Shown here piece by piece: positions 24,795 to 34,621 of a stretch of DNA of 64,000 bases. Each line of letters begins with the position of its first letter. Positions within the stretch are counted from its first letter, which is position 1. The stretch is from contig NZ_JACIEI010000019.1 of the NCBI RefSeq assembly GCF_014196805.1, forward strand, positions 1 to 64,000, read 5' to 3'. The DNA comes from Sulfitobacter undariae. Its GTDB lineage: Bacteria; Pseudomonadota; Alphaproteobacteria; Rhodobacterales; Rhodobacteraceae. Below the pieces are notes generated by a model. It searched no databases and was not told where the DNA came from. It was given only the letters and a program-made list of their open reading frames with translations. Position numbers and translations under genes: made by a program.

Positions 24795-25680
24795 CACCAT
24801 CGGCATTGGCATCATCATCGCAACAAGCCAGATCAACGACCTGTTCGGCCTGTCGATCAAAGACGTTCCCGCAGAATTCATCGAAAAGATGCACACGCTG
24901 TGGAACGCGCGCGATAGCCTAAGCCCGTTTGCGCTGGGGATCGGGGCGGTCACAATGATATTGATCGTTGGTTTGCGCCGCCTTGCGCCCAAATTTCCGG
25001 GGCTGGTGGTCGCTGTCGGTCTGACCTCCGCCATTGTCGCCTTTGCCGCCCTGCCCGTCGATACCATCTTTTCGCGGTTTGGCGATCTGCCACGCACACT
25101 GCCGGTGCCCTCCCTTCCCGTTATCACCGTCGAGCGGATCATCGAGCTGCTCCCCTCCGCCGTCATCATCGCCTTCCTCGCCAGCGTTGAATCGCTTCTG
25201 TCTGCGATGGTTGCCGACCGGATGATCGGTGGCCAACACAGACCAAACGCCGAGGTTCTCGCACAGGGGTTCGCAAATGTCGGGTCCGCCCTGTTTGGCG
25301 GCCTGCCCGCAACAGGGGCGATTGCGCGCACCGCCACGAACGTTCGCGCGGGCGGCAAAACCCCCGTTGCAGGCGTCGTTCACGCGCTGACGATCTTGCT
25401 GGTGATGCTTCTGGCCGCGCCGCTAGCGGGGTATCTTGCCATGCCCGCGCTCGCCGGGCTGCTCATCCTGACCGCATGGAACATGAGCGAGCCGCACAAA
25501 TGGCGCGGCTATATGCAAGCCCCCACATCCGACCGGGTTCTGCTGGGCGTCACACTGGTTTTGACGGTGTTTGCGGACCTGACCGTCGCGATCGGTGTCG
25601 GTGTCGCGCTTGGCCTTGCCTTGCGGTTACGCCGCAACAACGCAACCATGGAGAAAGACTGGACACCGCCCGATCGCTAG
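24795..25680 (+). pseudogene. SulP-family anion transporter, 5'-truncated
   Basis: From 24795 the frame reads TIGIGIIIATSQINDLFGL and continues through membrane helices, including AVIIAFLASVESLLSAMVADRM and FGGLPATGAIARTATNVRAGG, which are SulP/SLC26 signatures. The remaining 295 residues lack the N-terminal membrane half and start exactly at the ISKra4-type repeat, so the insertion removed the beginning. An internal ATG at 24889 is unlikely to give a functional carrier. The C-terminus ends without a STAS domain. It converges on the M32 gene with a 4-base overlap. Confidence 0.85.
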
Positions 25681-27158
25681 GCGACGGCGGTGAATTTGTC
25701 CTTCAGATACGACAGGTACGGCTGCGGATCATTTGCTTCGGCCCCCAGCGCCCCCAACATCTGCGCACGGCTGCGCGCACGCCCGTGCTGCCAGACGCTA
25801 TCCGACAACGCCGCGCGCAACGGTGCGGTGTCCGCCCGCTCAAGCGCTGCGCGGATGTCGGGTTTGGTGGCATCGAAATGCGCCATCAGCTGTGCCGCCG
25901 TTGCATTGCCGATGGTGTAGGTCGGGAACGACCCGATATAGCCCGACGACCAATGCACATCCTGAAGACACCCCTGCGCATCATCGGTGATCTCCACACC
26001 CAGATCATCGCGCATCGCCTCGCGCCAGACCTGCGCAACATCGGCCACCGCCAACGATCCGTCCATCAACGCCATCTCGATCCGCACACGCAGCATGATG
26101 TGCAGATCATACGTCAACTCGTCCGCCTCCACGCGGATCGGTCCCGGCTCGACCCGGTTGATGGCCGCGACAAATTCCGCCTCGCTCACATCGGCAAGCT
26201 GCTGCGGGAAGGTATCGCGCAGGCGGGCAAAATGCGCCGCCCAAAACGCGGGGCTGCGCCCGACGTGGTTTTCCAACAGACGCGACTGGCTTTCGTGCAT
26301 CCCGAAACTGGTGCCGCCAACCGCATAAAGCCCGATCATATCCGTCGCAAAAGCGCCGCGCGTATGGGCCGGATCAACACCTTGCTCATACAGCGCATGA
26401 CCGACCTCGTGAATGCTGCCGAAAATCGACATCGGCAGGTAATTGCGCGGCCAGCGCGAGGTGATGCGCACATCGTTGCGGGTAAAGCTCACCTCGAACG
26501 GATGCACAGCGGTATCAAGCCGCCCGCGATCAAAATCATACCCCAACGCGCGCGCCGTATCGGCGGCAAAGCGGTGCTGCAATTCCGGCGGATAGTCGCG
26601 GTACAGAAAATCGGTGCGCGGAGCGGGTCGTCCGCGCGCAGCGTCGAGCACCGGCAGGATACCCGCGCGCAGCGTATCGAAAAACGCCCCAAGGCTGGCG
26701 GCGGTTTCACCCGGCTCGTAAATCTGCACCATCGGGTCATAAGGATGACCCTCGTATCCCAAAGCCTGCGCACTTTCGCGCGCCAATGAAACAACCTTTT
26801 CCAGATGCGGCTGGAACAGCGCAAAATCGGATGTTTCGCGTGCTTGCGCCCACGCCGCCCCCGCAACGGTGGCATGTTCGGCCTGTGCGCGCAGTAATTC
26901 GGCGGGCAGGCGTGTATGATGGTTGATCGCCTCTTGCACCGCCACGGCGGCCGGATCGTCCCCCGCCGCGTCAACAGCATCCTGCATCCCGCGATCAAGG
27001 ATCATCTCGCGCGCGATTCCCATCAACGTCGCCACCTGGTGCCCGCGCGTTTGCGCCCCGCCAGACGGCATTTGCGTGCGCGCATCCCAATTCAGCGTAT
27101 TCACCGCGCACAGCACATCGTTCAACCGGCCGACACGCGCGTTCAGATCATCGCTCAT
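25677..27158 (-). CDS. M32-family metallocarboxypeptidase
   Basis: A 493-residue cytosolic zinc carboxypeptidase related to Taq carboxypeptidase, releasing C-terminal residues from peptides. The HEVGH metal motif is in FGSIHEVGHALYEQGVDP, with the downstream GMHESQSRLLEN carrying the third ligand. LNWDARTQMPSGGAQTRG at the N-terminus and TYDLHIMLRVRIEMAL are also family-typical. The length matches M32 enzymes (about 490-500). It overlaps the ABC ATPase stop/start by 4 bases (ATGA at 27155), so it is the last gene of the peptide-uptake operon and probably processes the imported substrate. Confidence 0.93.
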   Translation of the reverse strand: MSDDLNARVGRLNDVLCAVNTLNWDARTQMPSGGAQTRGHQVATLMGIAREMILDRGMQDAVDAAGDDPAAVAVQEAINHHTRLPAELLRAQAEHATVAGAAWAQARETSDFALFQPHLEKVVSLARESAQALGYEGHPYDPMVQIYEPGETAASLGAFFDTLRAGILPVLDAARGRPAPRTDFLYRDYPPELQHRFAADTARALGYDFDRGRLDTAVHPFEVSFTRNDVRITSRWPRNYLPMSIFGSIHEVGHALYEQGVDPAHTRGAFATDMIGLYAVGGTSFGMHESQSRLLENHVGRSPAFWAAHFARLRDTFPQQLADVSEAEFVAAINRVEPGPIRVEADELTYDLHIMLRVRIEMALMDGSLAVADVAQVWREAMRDDLGVEITDDAQGCLQDVHWSSGYIGSFPTYTIGNATAAQLMAHFDATKPDIRAALERADTAPLRAALSDSVWQHGRARSRAQMLGALGAEANDPQPYLSYLKDKFTAVA

Positions 27159-28180
27159 GCCGCCACCTCCGACTTGGCATCAACCCCGCCATCGTTGAGG
27201 TGACAGGCAACCGTGCGCGCCGTCCCCGCATCCGTCAGGCGCGGCACCTCCACCCGACAGCGCGGTCCGGCAAGCGGGCAACGCGGATGAAACGCACAGC
27301 CCGACGGCGGGTTGATCGGCGACGGGATTTCACCCTTGATCGCCTCGAACCGCCGCTTGCCCGTCCCGACAGTCGGGACCGAGGCAAAAAGAGCCGTCGT
27401 ATAAGGGTGCTTGGGATCGGCGTATAATTCATCCGCCGGAGCAAGCTCGACCAACCGGCCCAGATACATGATCGCCACGCGGTCACACACATGACGCACC
27501 ACCGACAAATCATGGCTGATAAACAGCGCCGTCAGACCCAGATCGCGACGCAGATCCATGAACAGGTTCAACACCTGCGCCTGAATCGACACATCCAATG
27601 AGGCAACAGCCTCATCCAGCACCAGAACCTCCGGCTCCATCGCCAGCGCACGGGCAATCGCGACACGCTGGCGCTGACCCCCCGAAAACTGATGCGGGAA
27701 ACGATCCGCATACGCCCCCTCAAGGCCCACTTTCTCCAACAATTCGCGCATCCGCGCCTGCACATCACGGGCCGGAATAATCTTGTGATAGCGCGGGCCT
27801 TCGGCCAATGTCTCGCCCACCTTCATGCGCGGGTTAAGCGAGGCAAACGGATCCTGATGGATCATCTGCACCTGCGTCGTCAGCTTGTCGATATTGCCGC
27901 CATGGGTGCGCGCAACCGGCTTGTCGTGCAGGGTCACGCTGCCATCGCTGGGCGCATAAATGCCCGCCACAACACGGCCCAACGTGGATTTGCCACAGCC
28001 GGATTCGCCCACAATACCCAACACCTCGCCCTGCGACACCTCAAGCGACACGTCCGTCAGCGCATGAACCGTCACCGGCTTGCCCCCACCGGTTACCTTG
28101 CCGACCAGCCGCTCGGCCAGCCCCGGCATCCGGGTAAAGCGTTTGGAGACGTGTTCGATTTTCAAAATGGGATCGGTCAT
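27155..28180 (-). CDS. Dipeptide/oligopeptide ABC transporter ATPase (DppF-like)
   Basis: A 341-residue ATPase. Walker A is GESGCGKSTLGR, the signature is QFSGGQRQRVAIARAL, Walker B is VLVLDEAVASLDVS, and the C-terminal oligopeptide-transporter motif is CAFHPRCPLAGPRC. The start at 28180 (MTDPILKIEHVSKRF) is chosen because the longer frame overlaps the upstream ATPase gene by almost 300 bases. A 4-base overlap with that gene shows tight coupling. Confidence 0.93.
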   Translation of the reverse strand: MTDPILKIEHVSKRFTRMPGLAERLVGKVTGGGKPVTVHALTDVSLEVSQGEVLGIVGESGCGKSTLGRVVAGIYAPSDGSVTLHDKPVARTHGGNIDKLTTQVQMIHQDPFASLNPRMKVGETLAEGPRYHKIIPARDVQARMRELLEKVGLEGAYADRFPHQFSGGQRQRVAIARALAMEPEVLVLDEAVASLDVSIQAQVLNLFMDLRRDLGLTALFISHDLSVVRHVCDRVAIMYLGRLVELAPADELYADPKHPYTTALFASVPTVGTGKRRFEAIKGEIPSPINPPSGCAFHPRCPLAGPRCRVEVPRLTDAGTARTVACHLNDGGVDAKSEVAA

Positions 28181-29142
28181 GTTCGCTCCAACGGGTGGTG
28201 GCACAGGACGGTTTGCCCATCGACGGTATCGGCGGGCGGTACGGTTTTGCAAATGTCGCTCGCGCGCGGGCAACGGGGGCGAAACGGACACCCCTGCGGC
28301 AGCCGTGACAGCTGCGGTGTCGATCCGGGAATTTGCGGCAGATGCTTGCCCGGCTCGTGTAGCGCGGGAATCGAATCCAGCAGCCCCTTGGTGTAGGGAT
28401 GGCGCGGATGGTCGATCACCTGTTGCGCCGTGCCGCGCTCCACGATCTTGCCCGCGTACATCACGCAAATATCATCCGCGAGGCTTGAGACCACGGCAAG
28501 GTCATGCGTGATCCACACAATCGCCGCGCCCGTGGTATCCGCCAGATCGCGCACCTCCGCCAGAATCTGCCCCTGAATCGAAACATCAAGCGCCGTTGTC
28601 GCCTCGTCCGCGATAATCACCGACGGGCTGTGCAAAAGCGCCATCGCGATGGCAACCCGTTGCCGCATCCCGCCCGACAACTGGTGCGGATAGGCCTGCA
28701 ACCGCTCTTCGGGCGACGGAATCCCCACCGCCTCAAGGGCTGCACGCGATTCCTCCAACGCTGCGGTTTTGGACATCTTGCGATGCACCCGCACCGCCAT
28801 CGCCATCTGGTCGCCCACGCGCAACACGGGGTTCAGCGTCATCATCGGGTCTTGAAACACCATGGCAACCTTGTTGCCGCGCATCTTGCGCATGTGTTCG
28901 TCCGACAGCGCGCGCAAATCGTTTCCATCCACCAGAACCTTGCCCGCCGAAATCTCTCCCGGCGCGTCGATCAATCCCATGACAGAGAACCCTGTCACGC
29001 TTTTGCCCGACCCGCTTTCTCCGACAAGGCCAAGGATACGGCCCTTTTGCACGGAAAAGCTCACGTCATTTACCGCCGTTACCGGATCGCCACGGGTGGC
29101 AAAACGGGTGGTCAGGCCCTGAACATCAAGTGCGGCAGTCAT
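28177..29142 (-). CDS. Dipeptide/oligopeptide ABC transporter ATPase (DppD-like)
   Basis: A 321-residue partner ATPase with Walker A GESGSGKSVTGFS, signature HQLSGGMRQRVAIAMAL, Walker B VIIADEATTALDVS and the C-terminal FRPRCPRASDIC cysteine motif. It pairs with the DppF-like subunit to energise the two permeases encoded just upstream. It overlaps both neighbours by 4 bases. Confidence 0.93.
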   Translation of the reverse strand: MTAALDVQGLTTRFATRGDPVTAVNDVSFSVQKGRILGLVGESGSGKSVTGFSVMGLIDAPGEISAGKVLVDGNDLRALSDEHMRKMRGNKVAMVFQDPMMTLNPVLRVGDQMAMAVRVHRKMSKTAALEESRAALEAVGIPSPEERLQAYPHQLSGGMRQRVAIAMALLHSPSVIIADEATTALDVSIQGQILAEVRDLADTTGAAIVWITHDLAVVSSLADDICVMYAGKIVERGTAQQVIDHPRHPYTKGLLDSIPALHEPGKHLPQIPGSTPQLSRLPQGCPFRPRCPRASDICKTVPPADTVDGQTVLCHHPLERT

Positions 29143-30080
29143 CGGCTGTTCCTCGGGTCAATTACGGTGCGGATCTGGTCGCCCACAAGGTTGATCGCAA
29201 CAACCGTGATCATCAGGAAAACCCCCGGATAGATCGACAACCAATAGCGCCCCGCATGAATGTATTTGAATCCGTTCGAGATCAACGATCCCAACGACGG
29301 TTCGGTCAGCGGCAGGCCCACCCCCAGAAACGACAGCGTCGCTTCCAGCGAAATCGCGCTGGCCACCTGTACCGTTGCAACCACAATCAACGGCGGCAGC
29401 ACGTTGGGCAACAAATGCTTGAACATGATCCGCCATGTCGGCAGCGGGGTCGAGCGCGCCGCCTCGATGTAATCCTTGCGCCGCTCGACCGAGGCCGCGC
29501 CATGGGTGGTGCGCGCGAAATAGGCGTATTGCGCCACAACCAGCGCGAAAATGATCTGCGGAATCCCCTGCCCCAGCATCGCCACCATCACCAGCGCCAA
29601 CAGGATCGCAGGCATCGACAGTTGCAAATCAACGATCCGCATCAACAGCGCCTCGATCCGGCCCCCGAAGTACGCCGCCGTCAGCCCGACAGTGATCCCC
29701 ACCACCAGCGCCAACGCCCCGGCGGATAACCCGATCACAAAGCTGGTGCGCAGCCCGTACAGGATCGCCGACAGCATATCGCGCCCCGCGTTGTCGGTAC
29801 CAAGCAGATGGACATACCCCCCCGACCCCTCGGTGCCGGGCGGCAAAAACGCATCCATCCAATCCAGTTTCGCCAGATCATAGGGATCTTGCGGCACCAG
29901 AAAAGGCGCGCCAAACGATCCCATCAACAAGGCAACAATCACGATCAGCGCGGCAATCGCCACCCACGACTGGCGGTAATCCGACCAGAAGTTGCGCAGG
30001 CGCATCGCGCGCGTTTCGGCTGGCGGTGCAGAGGGGACCGCGATCACGCCGCTCTCAGGCGTCAGGGTATCGGGCATCAC
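29139..30080 (-). CDS. Peptide ABC transporter permease (DppC-like)
   Basis: A 313-residue inner-membrane permease with an N-terminal helix (SWVAIAALIVIVALLMGSFG), the HLLGTDNAGRDMLSAILYGLRTS motif characteristic of DppC/OppC, and the EAA-loop YIEAARSTPLPTWRIMFKHLLPN that contacts the ATPases. It overlaps the genes on both sides by 4 bases. Confidence 0.92.
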   Translation of the reverse strand: MMPDTLTPESGVIAVPSAPPAETRAMRLRNFWSDYRQSWVAIAALIVIVALLMGSFGAPFLVPQDPYDLAKLDWMDAFLPPGTEGSGGYVHLLGTDNAGRDMLSAILYGLRTSFVIGLSAGALALVVGITVGLTAAYFGGRIEALLMRIVDLQLSMPAILLALVMVAMLGQGIPQIIFALVVAQYAYFARTTHGAASVERRKDYIEAARSTPLPTWRIMFKHLLPNVLPPLIVVATVQVASAISLEATLSFLGVGLPLTEPSLGSLISNGFKYIHAGRYWLSIYPGVFLMITVVAINLVGDQIRTVIDPRNSR

Positions 30081-31051
30081 GAGCCTCCTTTCAGACGGAC
30101 ACGCGGGTCCAGCCTTGCATAGATCAGATCAACAATCAGGTTGATCAGCACAAACAGGATCACCACCATCACGAGGTAGGACACCATCACAGGCCGATCC
30201 AGTTGCAAAATGCTATCAATAATCAGCTTGCCCACACCGGGCCAGTTGAACACCGTCTCCGTCACCACCGCAAACGCGAGGGTCGAGCCAAGCTCGAGCC
30301 CGAACACCGTGATCACCGGAATCGAAATGTTGCGCAGGATGTGGCTGAATACAATCTGGCGGTCCGGCAATCCCTGGGCGCGCGCAAAGCGCACATATTC
30401 CGCGCCCATCGCCTCGACCATGCCTGCGCGGGTCAGGCGGATCAGCAGACCCATCTTGAACAGCGACAGGTTGATCGCGGGCATAATCACATGGCTCCAG
30501 CCGTTCGATGTGGCCAGCGACGTCTTGAACCACAAGAACTCTGCCACCTCGCCGCGCCCGCCCGATGGCAACCACCCCAATTCAACCGCAAACGCCATGA
30601 TCAACAGCATCCCGATCCAGAACGTAGGCACCGAAAATCCCAAAACCGACAGCGCCATAATCAGCTTGGCACCAATGCTGTTCGGACGATACCCGGCATA
30701 AAGCCCTGCCGGAATCCCCACCACCGCCGCAATCGTCACCGACACCAACACCAGCTCAAGCGTGGCAGGCAGGCGCGAGAACACCAGCGACGTAACCGAG
30801 ATGTTATACACCATCGACCGGCCCAGATCGCCCTGAAACAGATTGCCGACAAAGGTGAAATATTGCCGCCACAGCGGTTGATCCAGCCCGTACTGGCGGA
30901 TCAGGTTTTCGCGGATCTCGGCCGTGGCACCGGGATCAATCATCACATCAATCGGATTGCCGATGGCATAGACCCCGACAAAAACGATGACCGACATGGC
31001 AAAGACCACAACAACCGCCTGCGATAATCGCCCGACAAGATAACCAAACAT
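30077..31051 (-). CDS. Peptide ABC transporter permease (DppB-like)
   Basis: A 324-residue permease with the classical start GYLVGRLSQAVVVVFAMSVIVF, GLDQPLWRQYFTFVGNLFQGDLGRS (typical DppB/OppB), and the EAA-loop EYVRFARAQGLPDRQIVFSHILRN. It is separated from the binding-protein gene by a transcription terminator, so the operon is read at a lower level past that point. Confidence 0.92.
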   Translation of the reverse strand: MFGYLVGRLSQAVVVVFAMSVIVFVGVYAIGNPIDVMIDPGATAEIRENLIRQYGLDQPLWRQYFTFVGNLFQGDLGRSMVYNISVTSLVFSRLPATLELVLVSVTIAAVVGIPAGLYAGYRPNSIGAKLIMALSVLGFSVPTFWIGMLLIMAFAVELGWLPSGGRGEVAEFLWFKTSLATSNGWSHVIMPAINLSLFKMGLLIRLTRAGMVEAMGAEYVRFARAQGLPDRQIVFSHILRNISIPVITVFGLELGSTLAFAVVTETVFNWPGVGKLIIDSILQLDRPVMVSYLVMVVILFVLINLIVDLIYARLDPRVRLKGGS

Positions 31052-31118
31052 TTCAACCTCGCGTTTCGCCCCTGTTTCGCAAAGGGCATGACTGGATCAG
31101 CTTGTCGTAGAAAAAGGA

Positions 31119-31148
31119 GCGGCGCGCAATTATCTAACTGCGCGCCGC
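31119..31148 (-). terminator. Terminator/attenuator between the binding-protein and permease genes
   Basis: GCGGCGCGCA (31119-31128) and TGCGCGCCGC (31139-31148) form a perfect 10-bp GC-rich stem with a 10-base loop. On the minus strand it is followed by TCCTTTTTCT, a rho-independent terminator shape. It lies downstream of the binding protein and upstream of the permeases, consistent with partial read-through and an excess of binding protein. Confidence 0.75.
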
Positions 31149-31166
31149 CCGACCGCTTGAACCGGT

Positions 31167-32735
31167 TTATTCCGGCGTGATCGCATAGGCGCGGGTTTCC
31201 TGATCGACGCGCGGCGTCATATCAAGCGTATCCGCCTTGGCCGCCCAAACGGTCTGCAAAATCACTGTGGGGATCAATGCGCGGTCTTCCATCGCGATAA
31301 AAGACGCCTCTTCGTACAGCTTCTTGCGCGCTTCGGGGTCCAATGTCTGGCTGCCCTCAAAGAAAACCTTGTCGAATTCAGGGTTGGAATACCCCGAACG
31401 GTTAAAGTTGCCAAAGCCCTTTTCCGCGTCCTTGGTATGCGCCAAAGCGCCGTAGGTATAGGCGGCTTCGCCCGTCAACGTGCCCCATGCGGACATCGTC
31501 ATGGTGTATTCCTCACGCGCAGCGGCGGGGAAATAGACAGTACCGTTCAAGGCCTGCGCGTTCACCTTCAGACCCAGACGCGACCACATCTGCGCCAGCG
31601 CCTCGCACACCACGGCGTCGCCGGGCACACGGTTGTTGGTGCAGGTGAAATCAATCTCGAACCCGTCGGGATACCCCGCCTCGGTCAACAGTGCCTTGGC
31701 CTGCTCGATGTCATACTCCCGCACAGGCAGTTCGTTGGAATAGCCAAAGAACCCTTCGGGCATCAGCTGGTTCGCCGGTTTGCCCAGCCCCTCAAGGACC
31801 ACTTTCACCAGAATTTCGCGGTTGATCGCCAGATCAAGCGCCTTGCGCACCCGCAGATCCTGCAATGGATTGCCCTCGACCTCGACGCCGTTCACCTTGA
31901 TCGGCTGCGGCTCTTCGTCCTTTACCGATGGCGCGATGTTCAGGATATAAATCGAATCCGACACAAATGTTTCAAGGCTGTTGTCGTTCTGCATCGACAG
32001 ATAATCGGTCGCGGGAACATAGTTGATCAGATCGACCTGACCGGATTTCAACGCGGCCACACGCGCGGCGTCATCCGCAATCTCGCGGCGGGTGACATTC
32101 TCCCACGCAGGCGCGCCGCCCCAATACTCGTCATTCCGCTTCAGAACCAAATCACCTTTGGGCTGCCAGCTTACAAAGGTATACGGGCCCGTGCCGATGG
32201 CCTTTTCGCCCGAATTGAATTCCTCGTTGCGCGCTTCCATACCGGTTTCGGAGGGGACAACGAACAGGCGGGTGAAGTCGTTTGGCAGCGAAGGCGCCAT
32301 GCCTTTTGTCGTCACGCGCAGCGTCAGCGGATCAACCACCTCAACGCTCTCGACGTATTTTGTATACAGCGTCATCGGCATCGGGCCGGTCACTTCCGGG
32401 ATGCGCTCGATCGAGAATTTCACATCTTCGGCGTCAAAATCGCTGCCGTCATGAAATTTCACGCCTTCGCGCATTTTGAATTCCCACGTCGTATCGTCAA
32501 TCGCTTCCCAGCTGACGGCAAGACCCGGCATCATCTGAAGCTTGTCATCCACATCAATAAGCGTGTCGAAAACATGGCGCAGCGCCTCGGCCTGACTGCC
32601 CAGAGTGGACCAATGCGGATCAATGGAATCGGGTCCGGCCCGCAGACCAAGCATCAAATCCTGCGCCATGACCGCCGGTGCGGCCACAAGAAGCGCAAGC
32701 GAGGCAACGCCAGACCTTAGTGTAGTTTTCAACAT
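31167..32735 (-). CDS. Periplasmic peptide-binding protein (SBP family 5)
   Basis: A 522-residue extracytoplasmic solute receptor of the DppA/OppA type. The signal peptide is MLKTTLRSGVASLALLVAAPAVMAQ. The mature part contains SWEAIDDTTWEFKMREGVKFHDGSDFDAEDVKFSIER, the family-5 signature, and FVSWQPKGDLVLKRNDEYWG. The start at 32735 is used because the signal peptide begins there. It is the first gene of the uptake operon and is divergent from the GntR regulator. Confidence 0.93.
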   Translation of the reverse strand: MLKTTLRSGVASLALLVAAPAVMAQDLMLGLRAGPDSIDPHWSTLGSQAEALRHVFDTLIDVDDKLQMMPGLAVSWEAIDDTTWEFKMREGVKFHDGSDFDAEDVKFSIERIPEVTGPMPMTLYTKYVESVEVVDPLTLRVTTKGMAPSLPNDFTRLFVVPSETGMEARNEEFNSGEKAIGTGPYTFVSWQPKGDLVLKRNDEYWGGAPAWENVTRREIADDAARVAALKSGQVDLINYVPATDYLSMQNDNSLETFVSDSIYILNIAPSVKDEEPQPIKVNGVEVEGNPLQDLRVRKALDLAINREILVKVVLEGLGKPANQLMPEGFFGYSNELPVREYDIEQAKALLTEAGYPDGFEIDFTCTNNRVPGDAVVCEALAQMWSRLGLKVNAQALNGTVYFPAAAREEYTMTMSAWGTLTGEAAYTYGALAHTKDAEKGFGNFNRSGYSNPEFDKVFFEGSQTLDPEARKKLYEEASFIAMEDRALIPTVILQTVWAAKADTLDMTPRVDQETRAYAITPE

Positions 32736-32755
32736 TTCACTCTCCATCCGTTATG

Positions 32756-32769
32756 GTGTTCTGTAACAC
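32756..32769. promoter_or_regulatory. Candidate operator in the divergent control region
   Basis: GTGTT-N4-AACAC forms a 5-bp inverted repeat 21 bases upstream of the binding-protein start, in the 181-base gap shared with the GntR gene. Similar short palindromes are typical GntR-family operators. It is the only obvious symmetric site there; no strong -35/-10 pair stands out. Confidence 0.4.
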
Positions 32770-32916
32770 TACGCATCAGGTAAATTTGAGGTCAAGAAAA
32801 TATAACACATTTGCGGAATTAAATTTGCATAACGCCCATGTTTCGCGCAACAATGATGCACGAAGCCCGCCGCACCCACTCTTGCACCAGCAACCGTTAC
32901 AGTTAATTGATACACC

Positions 32917-33933
32917 ATGATGCGCACTGAAACAGATGGAATCGACTCGGCACTGGCGCGCATCGCGGCGGCAATTGAACCGCAATCGTCGGTGCCTGTG
33001 TCGGTGCAACTGCGCGGTGCGCTGGAATACGGCATCGCCACCGGTGACATTCCCGCGAACGCGCGCCTGCCCTCCGTGCGCCGCCTCGCCGCCCGTCTCA
33101 AGCTGTCTCCCGTCACCGTCAGCAGCGTTTACACCGCGCTTCAGGCGCGTGGCCATATCGAGGGGCGCATCGGCTCGGGCACGTTTGTCGCCGACCGCGC
33201 GCCGCTCCCCCCCAGCCAGACACAGCGCCTCGCCGATTTCGAGCGCCAGATCGCCGCCCTTGTGCAGGCGGGCCGCGAATTGGGCCTGTCACGTCAGGAC
33301 ATCGCCTTTCGCATTTCCATGGCACCGCCCGCCGCCGTCCTGCCGCTGCGCATCCTCGTGTTGGGCACATTTCTGGACGCAACCAAAGCCTACGCAAACG
33401 ATCTGGAACCCTACCTCAGCGACATCGACACCATAAGCGCCGCAAGCGTCGCAGACCTCGGGCGCGGCGCGGAACCTGCGGCGGATCTGGTCATCTGCCC
33501 GCACACCCTGACCGCCGACGCACAGCGCCTGTTTTCCAACCTGCCGGTGTTGGGCATGACCCTGATCCCGAACGAGCAAACCCGCATCGCCCTCGCCGGT
33601 ATCCCCCCCGAAGCAAACGTCGGGGTCGTCTCTTATTTCGATGATTTCCTGCCCACCCTCAAAAGCGGGATAGACCGTTTTGCCCCGCATTTGGGTCGCA
33701 TTACGGCGGTGCCGCGCGATTTTGACGGGCTGCCCGATCTCCTCGCCCGCGTCGATGTGCTGATCTACTCCACAGGGGCCGAATATCTGCTCAAATCCCT
33801 GCGCGCGGATCAAACCGCAATAGAATACCGCCACACCCCGGACAGCCACGCCGTCCGCTCCAAAGTTCTGCCCGCAATCGAAGCTGTGCGGGCCAAAAAC
33901 CAAACAAAGGACACGCAAAATGAGAATAAGTGA
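32917..33933 (+). CDS. GntR-family transcriptional regulator
   Basis: A 338-residue protein. Residues about 20-90 form a GntR winged helix (PVSVQLRGALEYGIATGDIPANARLPSVRRLAARLKLSPVTVSSVYTALQARGHIEGRIGSGTFVAD). The remaining 240 residues are not an aminotransferase (so not MocR-type) and look like an alpha/beta ligand-binding domain, for example LRILVLGTFLD and VGVVSYFDDFLPTLKSGI. It is divergent from the uptake operon and overlaps the creatininase-like gene by 14 bases, so it probably controls both with the pathway substrate as ligand. Confidence 0.85.
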   Translation: MMRTETDGIDSALARIAAAIEPQSSVPVSVQLRGALEYGIATGDIPANARLPSVRRLAARLKLSPVTVSSVYTALQARGHIEGRIGSGTFVADRAPLPPSQTQRLADFERQIAALVQAGRELGLSRQDIAFRISMAPPAAVLPLRILVLGTFLDATKAYANDLEPYLSDIDTISAASVADLGRGAEPAADLVICPHTLTADAQRLFSNLPVLGMTLIPNEQTRIALAGIPPEANVGVVSYFDDFLPTLKSGIDRFAPHLGRITAVPRDFDGLPDLLARVDVLIYSTGAEYLLKSLRADQTAIEYRHTPDSHAVRSKVLPAIEAVRAKNQTKDTQNENK

Positions 33934-34621
33934 CAGCAACTGGTTCGAAGTCGAAGAATACCTTAAAAACGACGACCGCTGTGTTTTGCCCCTGGGCAGC
34001 ACCGAACAGCACGCACACCTCAGCCTCTCGGTCGATTCGATCCTGTCGGACAAGATGGCCGCCGACGCCGCCGAGCCGTTGGGCGTTCCGGTGTTTCCCG
34101 CCGTTCCCTACGGCCTGACCCCCTATTTCATGGGCTTCCCCGGCACGGTCTCCTTGCGCCTGCAAACCTACGCCGCCCTTGTGCGCGACATTCTCGACAG
34201 TCTCTATGATACCGGTTTCCGCCGGATTCTCATCGTCAACGGCCACGGCGGCAACAGCCCCGTACAGCCGGTGTGCGCCGAATGGATGCAAGACCGGATG
34301 GGCGCGCGCTGCCGCTTCCACGACTGGTGGCGCGCCCCGAAAACATGGGCCGCCGTGCAAGACGTCGATCCCATCGCCTCGCACGCGTCATGGATGGAAA
34401 ATTTCCCGTGGACCCGCCTTGACGGTCGCCCCGTACCGCCCGAACAAAAACCCTACGTCGATTTCGACCGCCTGCGCGACCGCAACGCCGCCGGTGTGCG
34501 CGACCTGATCGGCGATGGCAACTACGGCGGCCACTACCAAAAACCCGACGCCGACATGCACCGCATCTGGGGCATCGCCGTCGAAGAAACCCGCGCGCAG
34601 CTGGCAGGCGACTGGACATGA
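33920..34621 (+). CDS. Creatininase-family amidohydrolase
   Basis: A 233-residue protein with the creatininase metal motifs: LPLGSTEQHAHLSLSVDS (Glu and His ligands, Asp) and ILIVNGHGGN. Family members open cyclic amides or remove formyl groups (creatininase, formamide hydrolases, mycofactocin enzyme). The true substrate cannot be read from sequence. It overlaps the regulator gene and, by 4 bases, the PanE-like gene, and opens the enzyme operon. Confidence 0.9.
   Translation: MRISDSNWFEVEEYLKNDDRCVLPLGSTEQHAHLSLSVDSILSDKMAADAAEPLGVPVFPAVPYGLTPYFMGFPGTVSLRLQTYAALVRDILDSLYDTGFRRILIVNGHGGNSPVQPVCAEWMQDRMGARCRFHDWWRAPKTWAAVQDVDPIASHASWMENFPWTRLDGRPVPPEQKPYVDFDRLRDRNAAGVRDLIGDGNYGGHYQKPDADMHRIWGIAVEETRAQLAGDWT

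Noticed and set aside
30026-31027. 333-codon plus-strand frame opposite the DppB-like permease
   Set aside because: The composition is dominated by Arg, His and Gln with no motif; the permease on the other strand is unmistakable.
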